This document shows positions 7,094 through 16,115 of a stretch of 64,000 nt of DNA, piece after piece (the stretch's first letter is position 1; the number at the start of each line of letters is the position of its first letter). Position numbers and translations under genes: made by a program. The notes beneath the pieces are model-generated. The model ran no database searches. It was not told the DNA's origin and was given only the letters and a program-made list of their open reading frames with translations. The DNA comes from Paucibacter sp. KCTC 42545 (GTDB lineage Bacteria; Pseudomonadota; Gammaproteobacteria; Burkholderiales; Burkholderiaceae_C), in the NCBI RefSeq assembly GCF_001477625.1, contig NZ_CP013692.1, forward strand, positions 806,001 through 870,000, given 5' to 3'.

Positions 7094-8055
7094 ACTTCAG
7101 CCTGGTGGGCGGCTTTGTGCTCTTGCTCGGCGCGGCGCTGATCGCGGGCGTGCTGTGGCTGGCCTCGGGTGGGGCTTGGGCGGCCAAGCAAGACCTTTAT
7201 TTGTCCATCATGGAAGAGTCGGTGGCAGGGCTGAACCTGAACGCGCCTGTGAAGTACATGGGCGTGGATGTGGGCAAGGTGCAGGACATTGCGCTGGATG
7301 CCGACAAGCCCGAGCGTGTGCGGCTGCTGTTCGCCATCAAGCACGGCACGCCGATCCGGGTGGACACCGTGGCCGTGCTCAAAACCCAAGGGCTCACCGG
7401 CATTGCCTATGTGGAGTTAGCCGGCGGCCTGGCCAGCTCCGCGCCGCTGCATGCCGTGGCGCCCGAGCGTTATCCGTTGATTCGCAGCAAGCCTTCTCTG
7501 AGTGCCCGGTTGGAGAATGTGCTGACCAGCGTGCTGGCCAAGCTGGACAGCACCTCGGCCAGCCTCAATGCCTTGCTCAGCCCGCAGAATCAAAAGGCCT
7601 TCAGCGCCACTTTGTCTGATATTGCCTTGCTCAGCCACACCCTGGCTGGGCGCCGCGACACGATTGATGACGGCCTGGTGAGCGCCGCGCAAACCCTGGA
7701 CAACAGCGCCGCGCTGAGCGCGCAGCTCAGGCGCCAAGCTGGGCCCTTGATGCAGCGGCTGGACAACGCGGCCGTGGCCGTTGAAAAAATGGGCCTTGAG
7801 ACCGCGCAAGCCAGCAGCAGCGCGGGCCGCACCGTGGCGGATGTGGGCGGCGATCTCAAGCGCTTCAGCGCCGTGGCGCTGCCGGAGCTGCAGCGCTTGA
7901 TGAGTGAGCTGAGCGTGCTGGCGGCCTCGCTGCGGCGCTTGAGCGAGCAAGCCGAACGCAATCCCGGCGCTTTGATCCTGGGGCAGGGCGCTGTGCCCGA
8001 CGGCCCCGGCGAAGCGCTCGAGCCGATCAACAAGCCGCGCAAGGAAGAGCCATGA
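7090..8055 (+). CDS. MCE/MlaD-family lipid-binding protein
   Basis: A 321-residue periplasmic protein anchored by one N-terminal helix (about 5-25). The MCE domain (about 35-115) shows VAGLNLNAPVKYMGVDVGKV and the TQGLTGIAYVEL strand, followed by a long helical region (about 140-290). MCE proteins form hexameric rings that pass lipids to an ABC permease. The coordinate given is a GTG that overlaps the ATPase stop (GTGA), but no Shine-Dalgarno lies near it. The codons just before read Ile-Glu-Thr-Lys-Val-Asn-Phe, close to the usual MET(K/R)VN start of relatives. AGGGAG (7066-7071) is ideally placed for an ATC at 7078. A non-standard ATC start is therefore possible. Confidence 0.93.
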   Translation: MNFSLVGGFVLLLGAALIAGVLWLASGGAWAAKQDLYLSIMEESVAGLNLNAPVKYMGVDVGKVQDIALDADKPERVRLLFAIKHGTPIRVDTVAVLKTQGLTGIAYVELAGGLASSAPLHAVAPERYPLIRSKPSLSARLENVLTSVLAKLDSTSASLNALLSPQNQKAFSATLSDIALLSHTLAGRRDTIDDGLVSAAQTLDNSAALSAQLRRQAGPLMQRLDNAAVAVEKMGLETAQASSSAGRTVADVGGDLKRFSAVALPELQRLMSELSVLAASLRRLSEQAERNPGALILGQGAVPDGPGEALEPINKPRKEEP

Positions 8056-8741
8056 CACAACATACCCTGGCAGGGGCTTGGCGTTCGGGTATCGCGGCCG
8101 CGCTGCTGCTGAGCCTGGGCGCTTGCGGCAGCTTGTTGCCGGAGCCGCCAGCGGCGCCGACGCTGCATTTATTGACTTGGCGCCCCCCACTTGTACCTGC
8201 GCCTGCGCCTGTGTCCGCGCCCATGTCTTCATCGGCCGTCCTGCCCCAGCCCGCGCTGCCGCCTCAACTCAGCTTGCGCATCAATGAACCGCTGGCCGCC
8301 GCCGGCTTTGACAGCCGCCGCATCATCTATCTGCGCCAGCCTTACCGGCTGGACTATTACGCCCGACATGAGTGGGCGGACACGCCGGCGCGGATGCTGG
8401 CGCCGCTGCTGCAATCCGCCTTCGCTGTGAGCGGCTTGTACCGGGTGGTGGTGAGCGCCGCGAGCGCGGCCAATACGGAACTCAGCCTGGACACCGAGAT
8501 CACGCGTCTGCAGCAAGACTTTTCGCAGCAGCCCAGTCAGCTGCGCCTGAGCTTGCGCGCCAGCTTGTTGGACAACGCCAGCCGCCGGGTGCTGGCCAGC
8601 CGCGGGTTTGATGTGAGCTTGGCGGCGCCCAGCGAGGACGCGCAGGGGGGCGTCACGGCCGCGAATCTGGCGCTGCAGCAGGTCTTGGCTGACTTGCCGC
8701 GGGCGCCGGAGTTTGCGCCGCCCAGGGCAGCGCCGCCTTGA
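8052..8741 (+). CDS. PqiC-like transport auxiliary lipoprotein
   Basis: A 229-residue outer-membrane lipoprotein of the ABC-type transport auxiliary family (PqiC/DUF330-like). A signal peptide ends in the lipobox LGAC with the acylated Cys at residue 25. A Pro/Ala-rich linker (about 30-75) follows. The folded domain has the family features RRIIYLRQPYRLDYYARHEWADTPARML and a C-terminal [14 protein letters not shown] helix. Such proteins are thought to complete the envelope-spanning path of MCE transporters. It overlaps the MCE gene by 4 nt (ATGA). Its 3' end overlaps the convergent arcC gene by 89 bp. Confidence 0.9.
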   Translation: MTQHTLAGAWRSGIAAALLLSLGACGSLLPEPPAAPTLHLLTWRPPLVPAPAPVSAPMSSSAVLPQPALPPQLSLRINEPLAAAGFDSRRIIYLRQPYRLDYYARHEWADTPARMLAPLLQSAFAVSGLYRVVVSAASAANTELSLDTEITRLQQDFSQQPSQLRLSLRASLLDNASRRVLASRGFDVSLAAPSEDAQGGVTAANLALQQVLADLPRAPEFAPPRAAPP

Positions 8742-9654
8742 TCTGGGTGCCGGCGCGGCCGGCCAACATGGCCTCGATCTGCTCCAGCGGCCCGATCACA
8801 GCGCGGCGCCCGGTCGCATTCACGAAAGCGCAGGCGGCGGCGACCTTGGGGCCCATGCTGCCATCGGCAAAGCTGTGCTGGGCCAATTGCTCGGGCGTGG
8901 CCTGCGCCAGCACGTGCTGTGTGGCCAAGCCCCAATCGAGGCAGACGCCGGCTACATCGGTGGCGATGATCAGGCAGTCGGCATCCAACTCGATGGCCAG
9001 ATTGGCGCTGCACAGATCTTTGTCAATCACCGCCTCAACGCCTCGCATCTCGCTGCGACCAGGCAGCCTGGCCACCGGAATGCCGCCACCGCCGCAGGCA
9101 ATCACCACCACACCGTGCTCCAGCAGCCAGCGGATCGAAGGCATGCCCAAAACATGCAAGGGCTGGGGCGAGGCCACCACGCGGCGCCAGCCGCCGCCGT
9201 CCCGCACCCGCTTCCAATCCTTGGCCGCGGCGATGGTTTGCAATTGGTCCTCGCTGTAGACCGGGCCAATGGGCTTGCTGGGGTGGGTGAAAGCCGGGTC
9301 ATCCGCAGCCACCTCCACCCGGGTCAGCAGGGTGCTGACTTGCCGGCCCGGCGGCAGCGCATTGCTCAACTCTTGTTCAAGCAAGTAACCAATCATGCCC
9401 TCGGTTTGTGCGCCCAACACATCCAGCGGGAAGGCGGGCAGGTCGCTGTGGCTGTCAGCATAAGCACTGGCCTGCAGGGCCAGCAGGCCCACTTGCGGCC
9501 CGTTGCCATGGGTCAGCACCAGCTCGGCATGCTGGGCCGCGACGCGGGCCAGCTGCAGCGCGGCGAGCCGCACACTGGCCAGTTGATTGGAGGCGGTCAG
9601 GGCCTGGCCGCGCCGCAGCAAGGCATTGCCGCCGATGGCGATGACCAGCTTCAT
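8653..9654 (-). CDS. arcC: Carbamate kinase
   Basis: A 333-residue cytoplasmic enzyme that turns carbamoyl phosphate and ADP into ATP, ammonia and carbon dioxide, the energy-yielding last step of the arginine deiminase pathway. It shows the amino-acid-kinase fold start IAIGGNAL (5-12), [19 protein letters not shown] and DGSMGPKV. The C-terminal 30 residues are an Ala/Pro-rich tail beyond the usual family end of about 310, and this tail is what overlaps the convergent lipoprotein gene. The start overlaps the arcB stop by 4 nt (ATGA). Confidence 0.96.
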   Translation of the reverse strand: MKLVIAIGGNALLRRGQALTASNQLASVRLAALQLARVAAQHAELVLTHGNGPQVGLLALQASAYADSHSDLPAFPLDVLGAQTEGMIGYLLEQELSNALPPGRQVSTLLTRVEVAADDPAFTHPSKPIGPVYSEDQLQTIAAAKDWKRVRDGGGWRRVVASPQPLHVLGMPSIRWLLEHGVVVIACGGGGIPVARLPGRSEMRGVEAVIDKDLCSANLAIELDADCLIIATDVAGVCLDWGLATQHVLAQATPEQLAQHSFADGSMGPKVAAACAFVNATGRRAVIGPLEQIEAMLAGRAGTQIKAALPWAAQTPAPAASQPRPAAAPDSRP

Positions 9655-10649
9655 GCCAGCGTGGCGACCAGCACGGCCTTGATGGTGTGCATGCGGTTCT
9701 CGGCCTGGCTGAAGACGATGGAGGCCTCGGATTCGAAGACCTCGTCCGTCACCTCCAGCTCACTCAGGCCAAAGCGGGCGTGGATGTCACGGCCCAGCTC
9801 GGTGTCCAGATTGTGCAAGGCCGGCAGGCAGTGCATAAAGCAGCTGCGCGGTTTGCCGCTGGCCTGCATCAAGGCTTGGTTGACCTGGAAGGGCAGCAGT
9901 TGATCGATGCGCTCCTTCCAGGCATCGGCCGGCTCGCCCATCGAAACCCAGACATCGGTGTAGATGAAGTCGGCGCCGGCCACCGCCGTCTGCGGTTCGG
10001 TGCTCAGGCTGATGCGCGCGCCTGTGGTCTTGGCCAATGTGCGCATCTGTGCCACCAGCTCGGCCGGCGGCTGCAGCGCCAATGGGGCGGCGATGCGCAC
10101 ATCCATGCCCATTTGCGTGCCGCCCACCAGCAGCGAGCAGCCCATATTGAAGCGGGCATCACCCAAATAGCAAAAGCTCAGCTCATGCAGCGGCTTCTCG
10201 CCGAACTCTTCCATGGTCAACAGATCGGCCAGTACCTGGGTCGGGTGTGACTCATCGGTGAGGCCGTTCCAGACCGGCACGCGCGAGTAGCGGGCGATGT
10301 CCTCCACCACGCTTTGATGAAAGCCGCGGTATTCGATGCCGTCATACAAGCGGCCCAGCACGCGGGCGGTGTCTTTGAGCGACTCTTTGTGGCCCAGCTG
10401 CGAGCCAACCGGGTCGATGTAAGTGACATGGCCGCCCTGGTCATGTACGGCCACTTCAAACGCGCAGCGGGTGCGGGTTGAGGCCTTCTCGAAGATCAGC
10501 GCGATGTTCTTGCCTTGCAGGCGCGGGTGTTCGGTGCCGGCGGCTTTGGCGCGTTTGAGCTCGGCCGCCAGGTCGAGCAAAAAGCGTATGGCGCGCGGCG
10601 GGAAATCGCGCAAATCCAGCAGGCTGCGGTTGCGGAGGTTGAAGCTCAT
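9651..10649 (-). CDS. arcB: Ornithine carbamoyltransferase, catabolic
   Basis: A 332-residue enzyme that splits citrulline with phosphate into ornithine and carbamoyl phosphate in the arginine deiminase pathway. The carbamoyl phosphate loop STRTR is at 57-61, with HPTQVLADL near 135 and the ornithine/catalytic motif HCLP near 275. Its position between arcA and arcC makes the catabolic role much more likely than the biosynthetic argF. There is a 50-nt gap to arcA. Confidence 0.96.
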   Translation of the reverse strand: MSFNLRNRSLLDLRDFPPRAIRFLLDLAAELKRAKAAGTEHPRLQGKNIALIFEKASTRTRCAFEVAVHDQGGHVTYIDPVGSQLGHKESLKDTARVLGRLYDGIEYRGFHQSVVEDIARYSRVPVWNGLTDESHPTQVLADLLTMEEFGEKPLHELSFCYLGDARFNMGCSLLVGGTQMGMDVRIAAPLALQPPAELVAQMRTLAKTTGARISLSTEPQTAVAGADFIYTDVWVSMGEPADAWKERIDQLLPFQVNQALMQASGKPRSCFMHCLPALHNLDTELGRDIHARFGLSELEVTDEVFESEASIVFSQAENRMHTIKAVLVATLA

Positions 10650-10699
10650 GGTGGGTCCTGGTTTCGGCTGCTGGATTTGTTGCTGTTACTGCTGCGGGT

Positions 10700-11920
10700 T
10701 CAGAGCTCTTCGCGCACGATGGGGCAGCTCATGCAATGGCTGCCGCCGCGTCCGCGCCCCAGCTCGCCGCCGGGAATGGTGATGACCTCGACGCCGGCCT
10801 TGCGCAGCCGCGTGTTGGTGAAGACATTGCGGTCGTAGGCCACCACCACGCCGGGCGCCAGTGCCAGCAAGTTGTTGCCGTCGTCCCATTGCTCGCGCTC
10901 GGCTTCGAAGCTGTCGCCGCCGGTGGCGACTGTGCGCAGCTTGCTCAAGCCCAGGGCGACGGCTAGGATGTCGATGAAGCCCTTGCCATGCTCGCTGCGC
11001 ACATCCACGCTGCCGGGCTCTTTGCCCGGCCGCAAGCTGTGGACTCGGATCGCATCCACCATCTCGGGGAAGATGGTGACCAGATCGACATCGCAAAAAG
11101 TCAGCACCGTGTCCAGATGCATGGCGCCGCGCGACTTGGGGATTTGCGCGGCCAGCACCTGGCTGGCGCTGCCGTCGGCGAATAGGCGCGCCGCGAGCTG
11201 GCAGACCGCCTGCGGCGACGTGCGCTCACCCATGCCGATCAACACCACGCCGCCGCCCAGGGGCATCACATCGCCGCCCTCCAGGCTGGCCTGGGCGGTA
11301 CTGCTGTCTGGCTCACCCCATAGCGCTTCGCTTTTGCCCGCAAACATGGGGTGAAAGCGGTAGACGGCGGCCACCAGCAAGGTCTCTTGGCGGCGCGCCG
11401 GCCAGAACATCTGGCACAGCACGAGCTGATTGCCGACCCAGCAGCTGCTGTCGCGGGTGAACAAGCTGTTCGGCAAGGGGGCAAGCAGCAAATCGGCTGG
11501 CCCGCTGCAAGCGCCCAGCAGGCCGACCGGCTCAAAAGGCAGGTCGCTGCGGGCCAGGCCGCCGATCAGAAAGCTGGCCAGCTGCAGCGGCGGCAGGCCT
11601 TCGAGCCAGGGGCGCAGTTGGGCGGCGCCGGCGGGGTCGTAGGCATCGGGGGCGAGCTTGCGGTCGAGCAGCCAGGCGCGGGCCTTGGTATCGCTGACGG
11701 TGGCCGCCAGCAGGTCCAGCAGTTCCAGCACCTCAACGCCGCGCTCCGTCATCAAGGAGCTGAAGGCATCATGGTCGCTCTGCGCGCGCGCCACCCACAG
11801 CACATCGTCAAACAGCAGTTCGCGGCAATTGGCTGGCGTCAGGCGCCTTTGCGCCAGGCCGGGCCGGCAGACCAGCACCTGGCGCAGGCGCCCGACTTCG
11901 GAATTCAGTCCTGGCTTCAT
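10700..11920 (-). CDS. arcA: Arginine deiminase
   Basis: A 406-residue enzyme that hydrolyses arginine to citrulline and ammonia. The N-terminal [18 protein letters not shown] in [12 protein letters not shown], and the C-terminal GGSHCMSCP are diagnostic. The last contains the nucleophilic Cys396 about ten residues from the end, where the family has it. Length matches the family. It follows arcD by 43 nt in the order arcD-arcA-arcB-arcC. Confidence 0.97.
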   Translation of the reverse strand: MKPGLNSEVGRLRQVLVCRPGLAQRRLTPANCRELLFDDVLWVARAQSDHDAFSSLMTERGVEVLELLDLLAATVSDTKARAWLLDRKLAPDAYDPAGAAQLRPWLEGLPPLQLASFLIGGLARSDLPFEPVGLLGACSGPADLLLAPLPNSLFTRDSSCWVGNQLVLCQMFWPARRQETLLVAAVYRFHPMFAGKSEALWGEPDSSTAQASLEGGDVMPLGGGVVLIGMGERTSPQAVCQLAARLFADGSASQVLAAQIPKSRGAMHLDTVLTFCDVDLVTIFPEMVDAIRVHSLRPGKEPGSVDVRSEHGKGFIDILAVALGLSKLRTVATGGDSFEAEREQWDDGNNLLALAPGVVVAYDRNVFTNTRLRKAGVEVITIPGGELGRGRGGSHCMSCPIVREEL

Positions 11921-11963
11921 CGCTTGTTTCCCTTTTCATTGCCGTGTTGTGTTGATGTCTTGA

Positions 11964-13373
11964 CTACAGCCCCAACCGGCCCGAACTCAGCATCCAGGCC
12001 GCCAGCAAGGCCAAGCCCAGCAAGGCGGCCAGCAGCAGCCATTCCATGGGCTTGAAAGGGGTTTGTGCGCGCTCGCGCTTGGCCCACAGATACATGGCCA
12101 CGCCGGGCAGGTAGAGCAGGGCGCTGAGCAAGAGGTACTTCAGCCCGGCGGCGTACAGCAGCCACAGGCAATAGGCGCTGGCCACGGCGGTGATCACTTG
12201 AATGCCCAGCTTGCCGTCGCGCCGCACCAGCAATGCGCCGTACACCGCGCTGAACAAATAGGGCTGCAAAATCATGGCGGTGGATAGCGAGATCAGCGCC
12301 AGATAGCTGGCCTTGGAAATCAGCGTGAGCAAGAGAAAGGCCTGCACCATGGCGCTGCTCAGCCACAGCGCATTGGCCGGCACACCGGCACTGTTCTGGC
12401 GGCCCAGCCAGGCCGGCATCACGCCGCCTTTTGCGGGGGTGAATAAGGATTCGGCCGCCAGCAAGGTCCAGGCCAAAAAGCCGCCGCCCACGGAGACCAG
12501 CAAGCCGATATAGATCAGCACCGCACCCCATGCGCCGACGGCGTGCTCCAGCACGCCGGCCATCGACGGGTTCTTCAGGCCGGCCAATTGCGGCTGTGCC
12601 AGCACGCCCAGCGACAGCAGCGAGACCGCCATCAGCAGCGCCAGGGCCAGCAAGAAGCCGATCACCGTGGCCCGGCCGACATCGCTGCGGCGCGCTGCGC
12701 GAGCCGAGTAGACGCTGGCGCCTTCGATGCCGATGAAGACCCAAACCGTCACCAGCATGGTGCTTTTCACCTGGGCCAGCACCGAGCCCAGGGCCGGCGT
12801 GCCCCAGAAATCGATCTTGAAGGTGCTGAGTTCAAAGGCCAAGGACACCAGGACGATGAAGATCAGCAGCGGCAGCACTTTGGCCAGGGTGACGATGCCG
12901 TTGAGCAGGGCCGCGCCCTGAATGCCGCGCAGCACCAGGGCGTGCACCAACCAGAGCAGGGCCGAGGCGCCAAGGATGGCCGCAGGCGTATTGCCTTCAC
13001 CAAAGACCGGGAAGAAGTAGCCCAAAGCACCGAAGGCGGCGACCAGATAGCCCACATTGCCGATCCAGGCGCTGACCCAGTAGCCCCAGGCGGCATTGAA
13101 GCCCACATAGTCGCCGCCCAGTTCACGGGCATAGGCGAACACGCCGTTGTCCAACTCAGGCTTGCGCAGCGCCAGCATCTGATAGCACAGGGCCAGCATC
13201 AGCATGCCCAAGCCGCTGATGCCCCAAGCAATCAGGATCGCACCGGCGCCCGCACCGGCCGCCACGTTCTGTGGCAGGCCGAAGATACCGCTGCCCAGCA
13301 TGGAACCCAAGACAAGCGCCACCAGCAGGATCAGGCTGAGTCGGTTTGAAGGCTTGGCGCTTGGGGCTGGCAT
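11964..13373 (-). CDS. arcD: Arginine/ornithine antiporter
   Basis: A 469-residue inner-membrane APC-superfamily antiporter with about 12-13 hydrophobic segments. It begins LSLILLVALVLGSMLGSGIF, which carries the substrate-binding GSGIF turn of basic amino acid/polyamine antiporters. It should import arginine and export ornithine for the arc pathway. The ATG chosen starts 10 residues before the first helix; the longer in-frame extension upstream is Pro/Ala-rich and unlike the family. It is first in the arc operon. I found no FNR/ANR-type TTGAT-N4-ATCAA box upstream, so anaerobic control is not visible. Confidence 0.93.
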   Translation of the reverse strand: MPAPSAKPSNRLSLILLVALVLGSMLGSGIFGLPQNVAAGAGAGAILIAWGISGLGMLMLALCYQMLALRKPELDNGVFAYARELGGDYVGFNAAWGYWVSAWIGNVGYLVAAFGALGYFFPVFGEGNTPAAILGASALLWLVHALVLRGIQGAALLNGIVTLAKVLPLLIFIVLVSLAFELSTFKIDFWGTPALGSVLAQVKSTMLVTVWVFIGIEGASVYSARAARRSDVGRATVIGFLLALALLMAVSLLSLGVLAQPQLAGLKNPSMAGVLEHAVGAWGAVLIYIGLLVSVGGGFLAWTLLAAESLFTPAKGGVMPAWLGRQNSAGVPANALWLSSAMVQAFLLLTLISKASYLALISLSTAMILQPYLFSAVYGALLVRRDGKLGIQVITAVASAYCLWLLYAAGLKYLLLSALLYLPGVAMYLWAKRERAQTPFKPMEWLLLAALLGLALLAAWMLSSGRLGL

Positions 13374-13561
13374 GAGCGGTCCTAATGAGGGGGCGGGTGG
13401 GCATGGCGGCTGTGGCGCGCTGACACGAAGGCCTGCGGCGGTTGAGGCCTTGGCTTCATCTTCGACAGCCCGCTTCACCCTGACTGTTGGATACCGCACA
13501 GATGGCTGATTAGCCGTCCACCTGCCTTGCCTTTCTTGTCCTGGCCTGTATGCAGCGCCAG

Positions 13562-13577
13562 GGTGCGCCGTCGCACC
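13562..13577. promoter_or_regulatory. Weaker dyad GGTGCG-N4-CGCACC upstream of the FeeM-like gene
   Basis: A perfect 6-bp inverted repeat with a 4-bp centre. It keeps GTGCGC and CGCAC from the palindromes at 3224 and 17030 but differs at the edges and centre (11 of 16 positions match the 3224 site). It lies 76 bp before the FeeM-like start. The rest of the 279-bp arcD/FeeM intergenic region shows nothing else I can support. Confidence 0.35.
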
Positions 13578-13652
13578 GACAGGCCGCTGCCAATGGGACT
13601 AGGTTCGCAAGCGCAGGCAGCAAGCCGCTTTCAGCCTCGGAGGTACTGATCC

Positions 13653-14465
13653 ATGAACGCAGACACCATCATTGGCGTGCCCTTTGAGTCGCGACCTTTG
13701 CGCTCTTTGTTGCAGGAGGCTTTCGAGCCCCTGCAGCCGCCTTCGCCCGAGCAGAGCCAGCGCTTGTTCAAGATCCGCAGCGCCGATTCGGCCGGCCAGC
13801 GCAGCTCGGCCAGCATCTTGGTCAATCGCATGTATGCCTGGCGCGGCTATGACACCGGCAAGGGGCCCGCCGCCCAATTGCCGGAGCGCATCACCCTGCT
13901 GGCCAGCGAAGACGAGCTGACCATAGGCACCATCACGATAGGCTTTGACTCAGGCGCCGGCCTTTGCGTGGACCAGCCCTTCTCGCTTGAAACAACGGCA
14001 CTGCGCGAGCACGGCCTCAAGCTGTGTGAGTTCACCCAGCTGGCGGTGGACAGTGTGATGCGCTCCAAGCGGGTGCTGGCCTCGCTCTTTCATGTGGCCT
14101 ATATCTATGCCCACCGCATGATGGGCTTTGACAGCTTGCTGATCGAGGTCAACCCACGCCATGTGCGCTTTTACGAGGGCATGCTGGGCTTCCAGGTGCT
14201 GGGCCAGCCGCGCATGAACCCGCGTGTGAATGCGGTGGCGGTGCTGATGCGCATTGACTTCAGCTATATCCACGAACAGATCGCCATGTATGGCGGGCGG
14301 CCGGAGCTGGCCTTGCAAGCGCGCTCCCTCTATCCCTTTGTGTTCTCGGTGGCCGAAGAGGCCAGCATCGTCGGCCGGCTCAAGCGCACCCAGCCCGACG
14401 TGGTTTTCTCTCATCTGCCGCAGGTTCAGCCGAATAGCGCCTGGCCGGTCTGGCCACAGGCCTGA
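13653..14465 (+). CDS. FeeM-like N-acyl amino acid synthase (GNAT-type acyltransferase)
   Basis: A 270-residue soluble protein resembling the FeeM/long-chain N-acyl amino acid synthase family, GNAT-fold enzymes that use acyl-ACP to acylate an amino acid, like autoinducer synthases. Visible features are a strand ITLLASEDELTIGTITIG followed by FDSGAGLCVDQPF (the family's position-marking turn), a helix with CEFTQLAVD, YAHRMMGFD, and the late motif EVNPRHVRFYEGMLGF. SD GGAGG lies 10 nt before the ATG. It stands alone, between the divergent arc operon and a convergent gene set with two Crp/Fnr regulators. The fold family is fairly clear; substrate and role (signal, surfactant or lipid) are not. 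Confidence 0.8.
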   Translation: MNADTIIGVPFESRPLRSLLQEAFEPLQPPSPEQSQRLFKIRSADSAGQRSSASILVNRMYAWRGYDTGKGPAAQLPERITLLASEDELTIGTITIGFDSGAGLCVDQPFSLETTALREHGLKLCEFTQLAVDSVMRSKRVLASLFHVAYIYAHRMMGFDSLLIEVNPRHVRFYEGMLGFQVLGQPRMNPRVNAVAVLMRIDFSYIHEQIAMYGGRPELALQARSLYPFVFSVAEEASIVGRLKRTQPDVVFSHLPQVQPNSAWPVWPQA

Positions 14466-14472
14466 GCGCCGC

Positions 14473-14488
14473 CGAGTGCGCGCACTCG
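14473..14488. repeat. Perfect 16-bp palindrome CGAGTGCGCGCACTCG
   Basis: It lies 8 bp after the FeeM-like stop. No T-run follows, so it is not a good intrinsic terminator. It shares GTGCGC/GCGCAC cores with the dyads at 3224 and 17030, but in closer spacing. The remaining 178 bp to the next gene end shows nothing else I can support. Confidence 0.4.
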
Positions 14489-14666
14489 CAGATGCGCTCA
14501 GGGTGACAGCTAGCGCCGCCGCACTGAGGTGGCGTCGGGAGCGTTCTATGCCTCACCGCTTGTTTTTACGGTGCAGCTTGGAGTGCACGCCTCACAGCAT
14601 TGCATCCGTGTCCTTTTCCTCTGAGGCAAGGGGTGAAGAGGGCGATGCAGGGGGGAACGATGGACT

Positions 14667-15296
14667 TCAAAGCTGCTGCACCGGCAGCGCGGCGGCGCAC
14701 CACCGGACGCTGCGGCGGCAAACCAGCTCTGCCGCTTTGGCTTGGCGCGAATAGGGCACGTCATGCAGCACCAGCACCCACAGGCCTTGTTCGAGCCCGT
14801 GGTGCACTTGCGCTTCAAAGCTACGCACAGGGACTCGACGCCGCCGCCGCGCCGCCAAACCAGCGCCGACCAAGGCGCCTAGGCCTATCGCCAAGAGCAT
14901 CAGTGGCAGCGGCGAGCTGGATCCCAGATCTTGCAGCCAGCTATAGTTCAGGTCGAGCAGGATGCCTCCCAAGGCGAGAAAGCCGCCGACGAGTGCGCCT
15001 AGTCCGGTCATCGGCCAGCCGTCTGCGGCCCAATCCCAGGCTTGAGCCTGCATGCGGGTCGGGCGCAACCAATGCCGGGACTGCCGCGAGAACAGGCCCG
15101 GCGCGGCGTCGCTCGGGCGCAGCAGGGTCAGCTGGGCGCTGTGCAGGCCGTGGCTGAACTGCAATTCCCGGGCGGCCGCCGTCCATTCTGCCTCGTTGAG
15201 GTAGAAGCCGGCCAGGCAATCCAGCGCGCGGTCAACCGGCAGGCTGTGCGCCATTTCCGCAACCGGGGAACTCATAGTTTTGTTCATCATCATCAT
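14667..15296 (-). CDS. Two-helix membrane protein, unknown function
   Basis: A 209-residue protein with a cytoplasmic-looking N-terminal half (1-95), two membrane helices (about 97-116 and 128-147) separated by a short loop, then a basic stretch RRRRRVP and a C-terminal domain with HHGLEQGLWVLVLHDVPY. I do not recognise the family. Its start overlaps the stop of the Crp/Fnr gene by 4 nt, and the start is a run of four ATG codons in frame, so any could be used. The operon link suggests that it is controlled with, or acts with, that regulator. Confidence 0.7.
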   Translation of the reverse strand: MMMMNKTMSSPVAEMAHSLPVDRALDCLAGFYLNEAEWTAAARELQFSHGLHSAQLTLLRPSDAAPGLFSRQSRHWLRPTRMQAQAWDWAADGWPMTGLGALVGGFLALGGILLDLNYSWLQDLGSSSPLPLMLLAIGLGALVGAGLAARRRRRVPVRSFEAQVHHGLEQGLWVLVLHDVPYSRQAKAAELVCRRSVRWCAAALPVQQL

Positions 15297-16021
15297 GCCT
15301 GCTGGGACATCAAGGCAGCCCCCCCCCGCTGCTTGGCCGGCTGGGCCGGGTTGGCGACGCGCTGCTCCAGGCTAGCGCGGTCCAGCACGGCAATGCGGCC
15401 GCGGCTATAGCTGATCAGGCCGGCCTGGCTGAGCCTCAGTGCGGCGGCAGTGACGCCCTCGCGGCGCACGCCGAGCAGATTGGCCAGCAACTCCTGCGTC
15501 ATCATCAAGGCCTCGCTGGGCAGGCGATCCAGGCCCATCAGCAGGCGGCGGCACAGCAGTTGGTCGATGGAGTGATAGCGATTGCAGGCGGCGGTTTGCG
15601 CCATCTGCGCCATCAGGCTTTGGGTGTAGCCCAGCAGCATGGCCTGGATGGCGCCGGCTTGCGTGATTTCTTGTTTGACCCGGTGCGCCGGCAAACGCAG
15701 GGCTTCGCCAGCGCTTTGCACCACCGAGCGGCTGGGCGTGCCATTGCCGCCCATGAAGACCGAGATGCCCACCACGCCGTCGCGGCCGACCACGGCAATC
15801 TCGGTCGATTCGCCATCTTGCGTCAGATAGAGCAAGGAGACGATGGCTGTGGTGGGGAAGTAGACATAGGCCGCCGTGCTGCCGGACTCGCACAGCACTT
15901 GGCCCAGGCTCAGCTTCACCGGCTGCAAGTCGGCGGCCCAGCCGGCCAGATCGGCCTCGGGCAAGTCGGCCAGCAAGAGGTTTTGGCGCGGCTGGCAAGT
16001 CGGGCTAGGGCAAGTTTTCAT
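15293..16021 (-). CDS. Crp/Fnr-family transcription regulator (paralogue 1)
   Basis: A 242-residue regulator with an N-terminal cyclic-nucleotide-binding-type beta roll (about 20-130; VYFPTTAIVSLLYLTQDG) and a C-terminal winged helix-turn-helix with recognition helix GVRREGVTAAALRL. It lacks the cAMP-contact motif of CRP and the N-terminal Cys cluster of FNR, so the effector is unknown. The recognition helix keeps the Arg-Glu pair that in CRP reads the GTG of TGTGA. The chosen ATG has GCGGAG 6 nt upstream; an ATG 33 nt further up is also possible. It is followed by a coupled membrane-protein gene. More than half of its residues match the next regulator by eye, so the pair is a tandem duplication. 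Confidence 0.92.
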   Translation of the reverse strand: MKTCPSPTCQPRQNLLLADLPEADLAGWAADLQPVKLSLGQVLCESGSTAAYVYFPTTAIVSLLYLTQDGESTEIAVVGRDGVVGISVFMGGNGTPSRSVVQSAGEALRLPAHRVKQEITQAGAIQAMLLGYTQSLMAQMAQTAACNRYHSIDQLLCRRLLMGLDRLPSEALMMTQELLANLLGVRREGVTAAALRLSQAGLISYSRGRIAVLDRASLEQRVANPAQPAKQRGGAALMSQQA

Positions 16022-16115
16022 GACAGGCTCCGCTGCGTCTTTAGGAGAGCCCATCTTTGTCCTGCCGCGCCCGCCTGACCATCAGCGGGCGGCTGATCTA
16101 TCTGTCAACTCTGTC

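Noticed and set aside
8713..9903. A 396-residue plus-strand frame opposite arcC/arcB
   Set aside because: It is antisense to conserved enzymes and has no domain; typical GC-driven open frame.
13374..13652. An FNR/ANR box for the arc operon
   Set aside because: No TTGAT-N4-ATCAA-like sequence was found in the region upstream of arcD; only the GGTGCG/CGCACC dyad is present.
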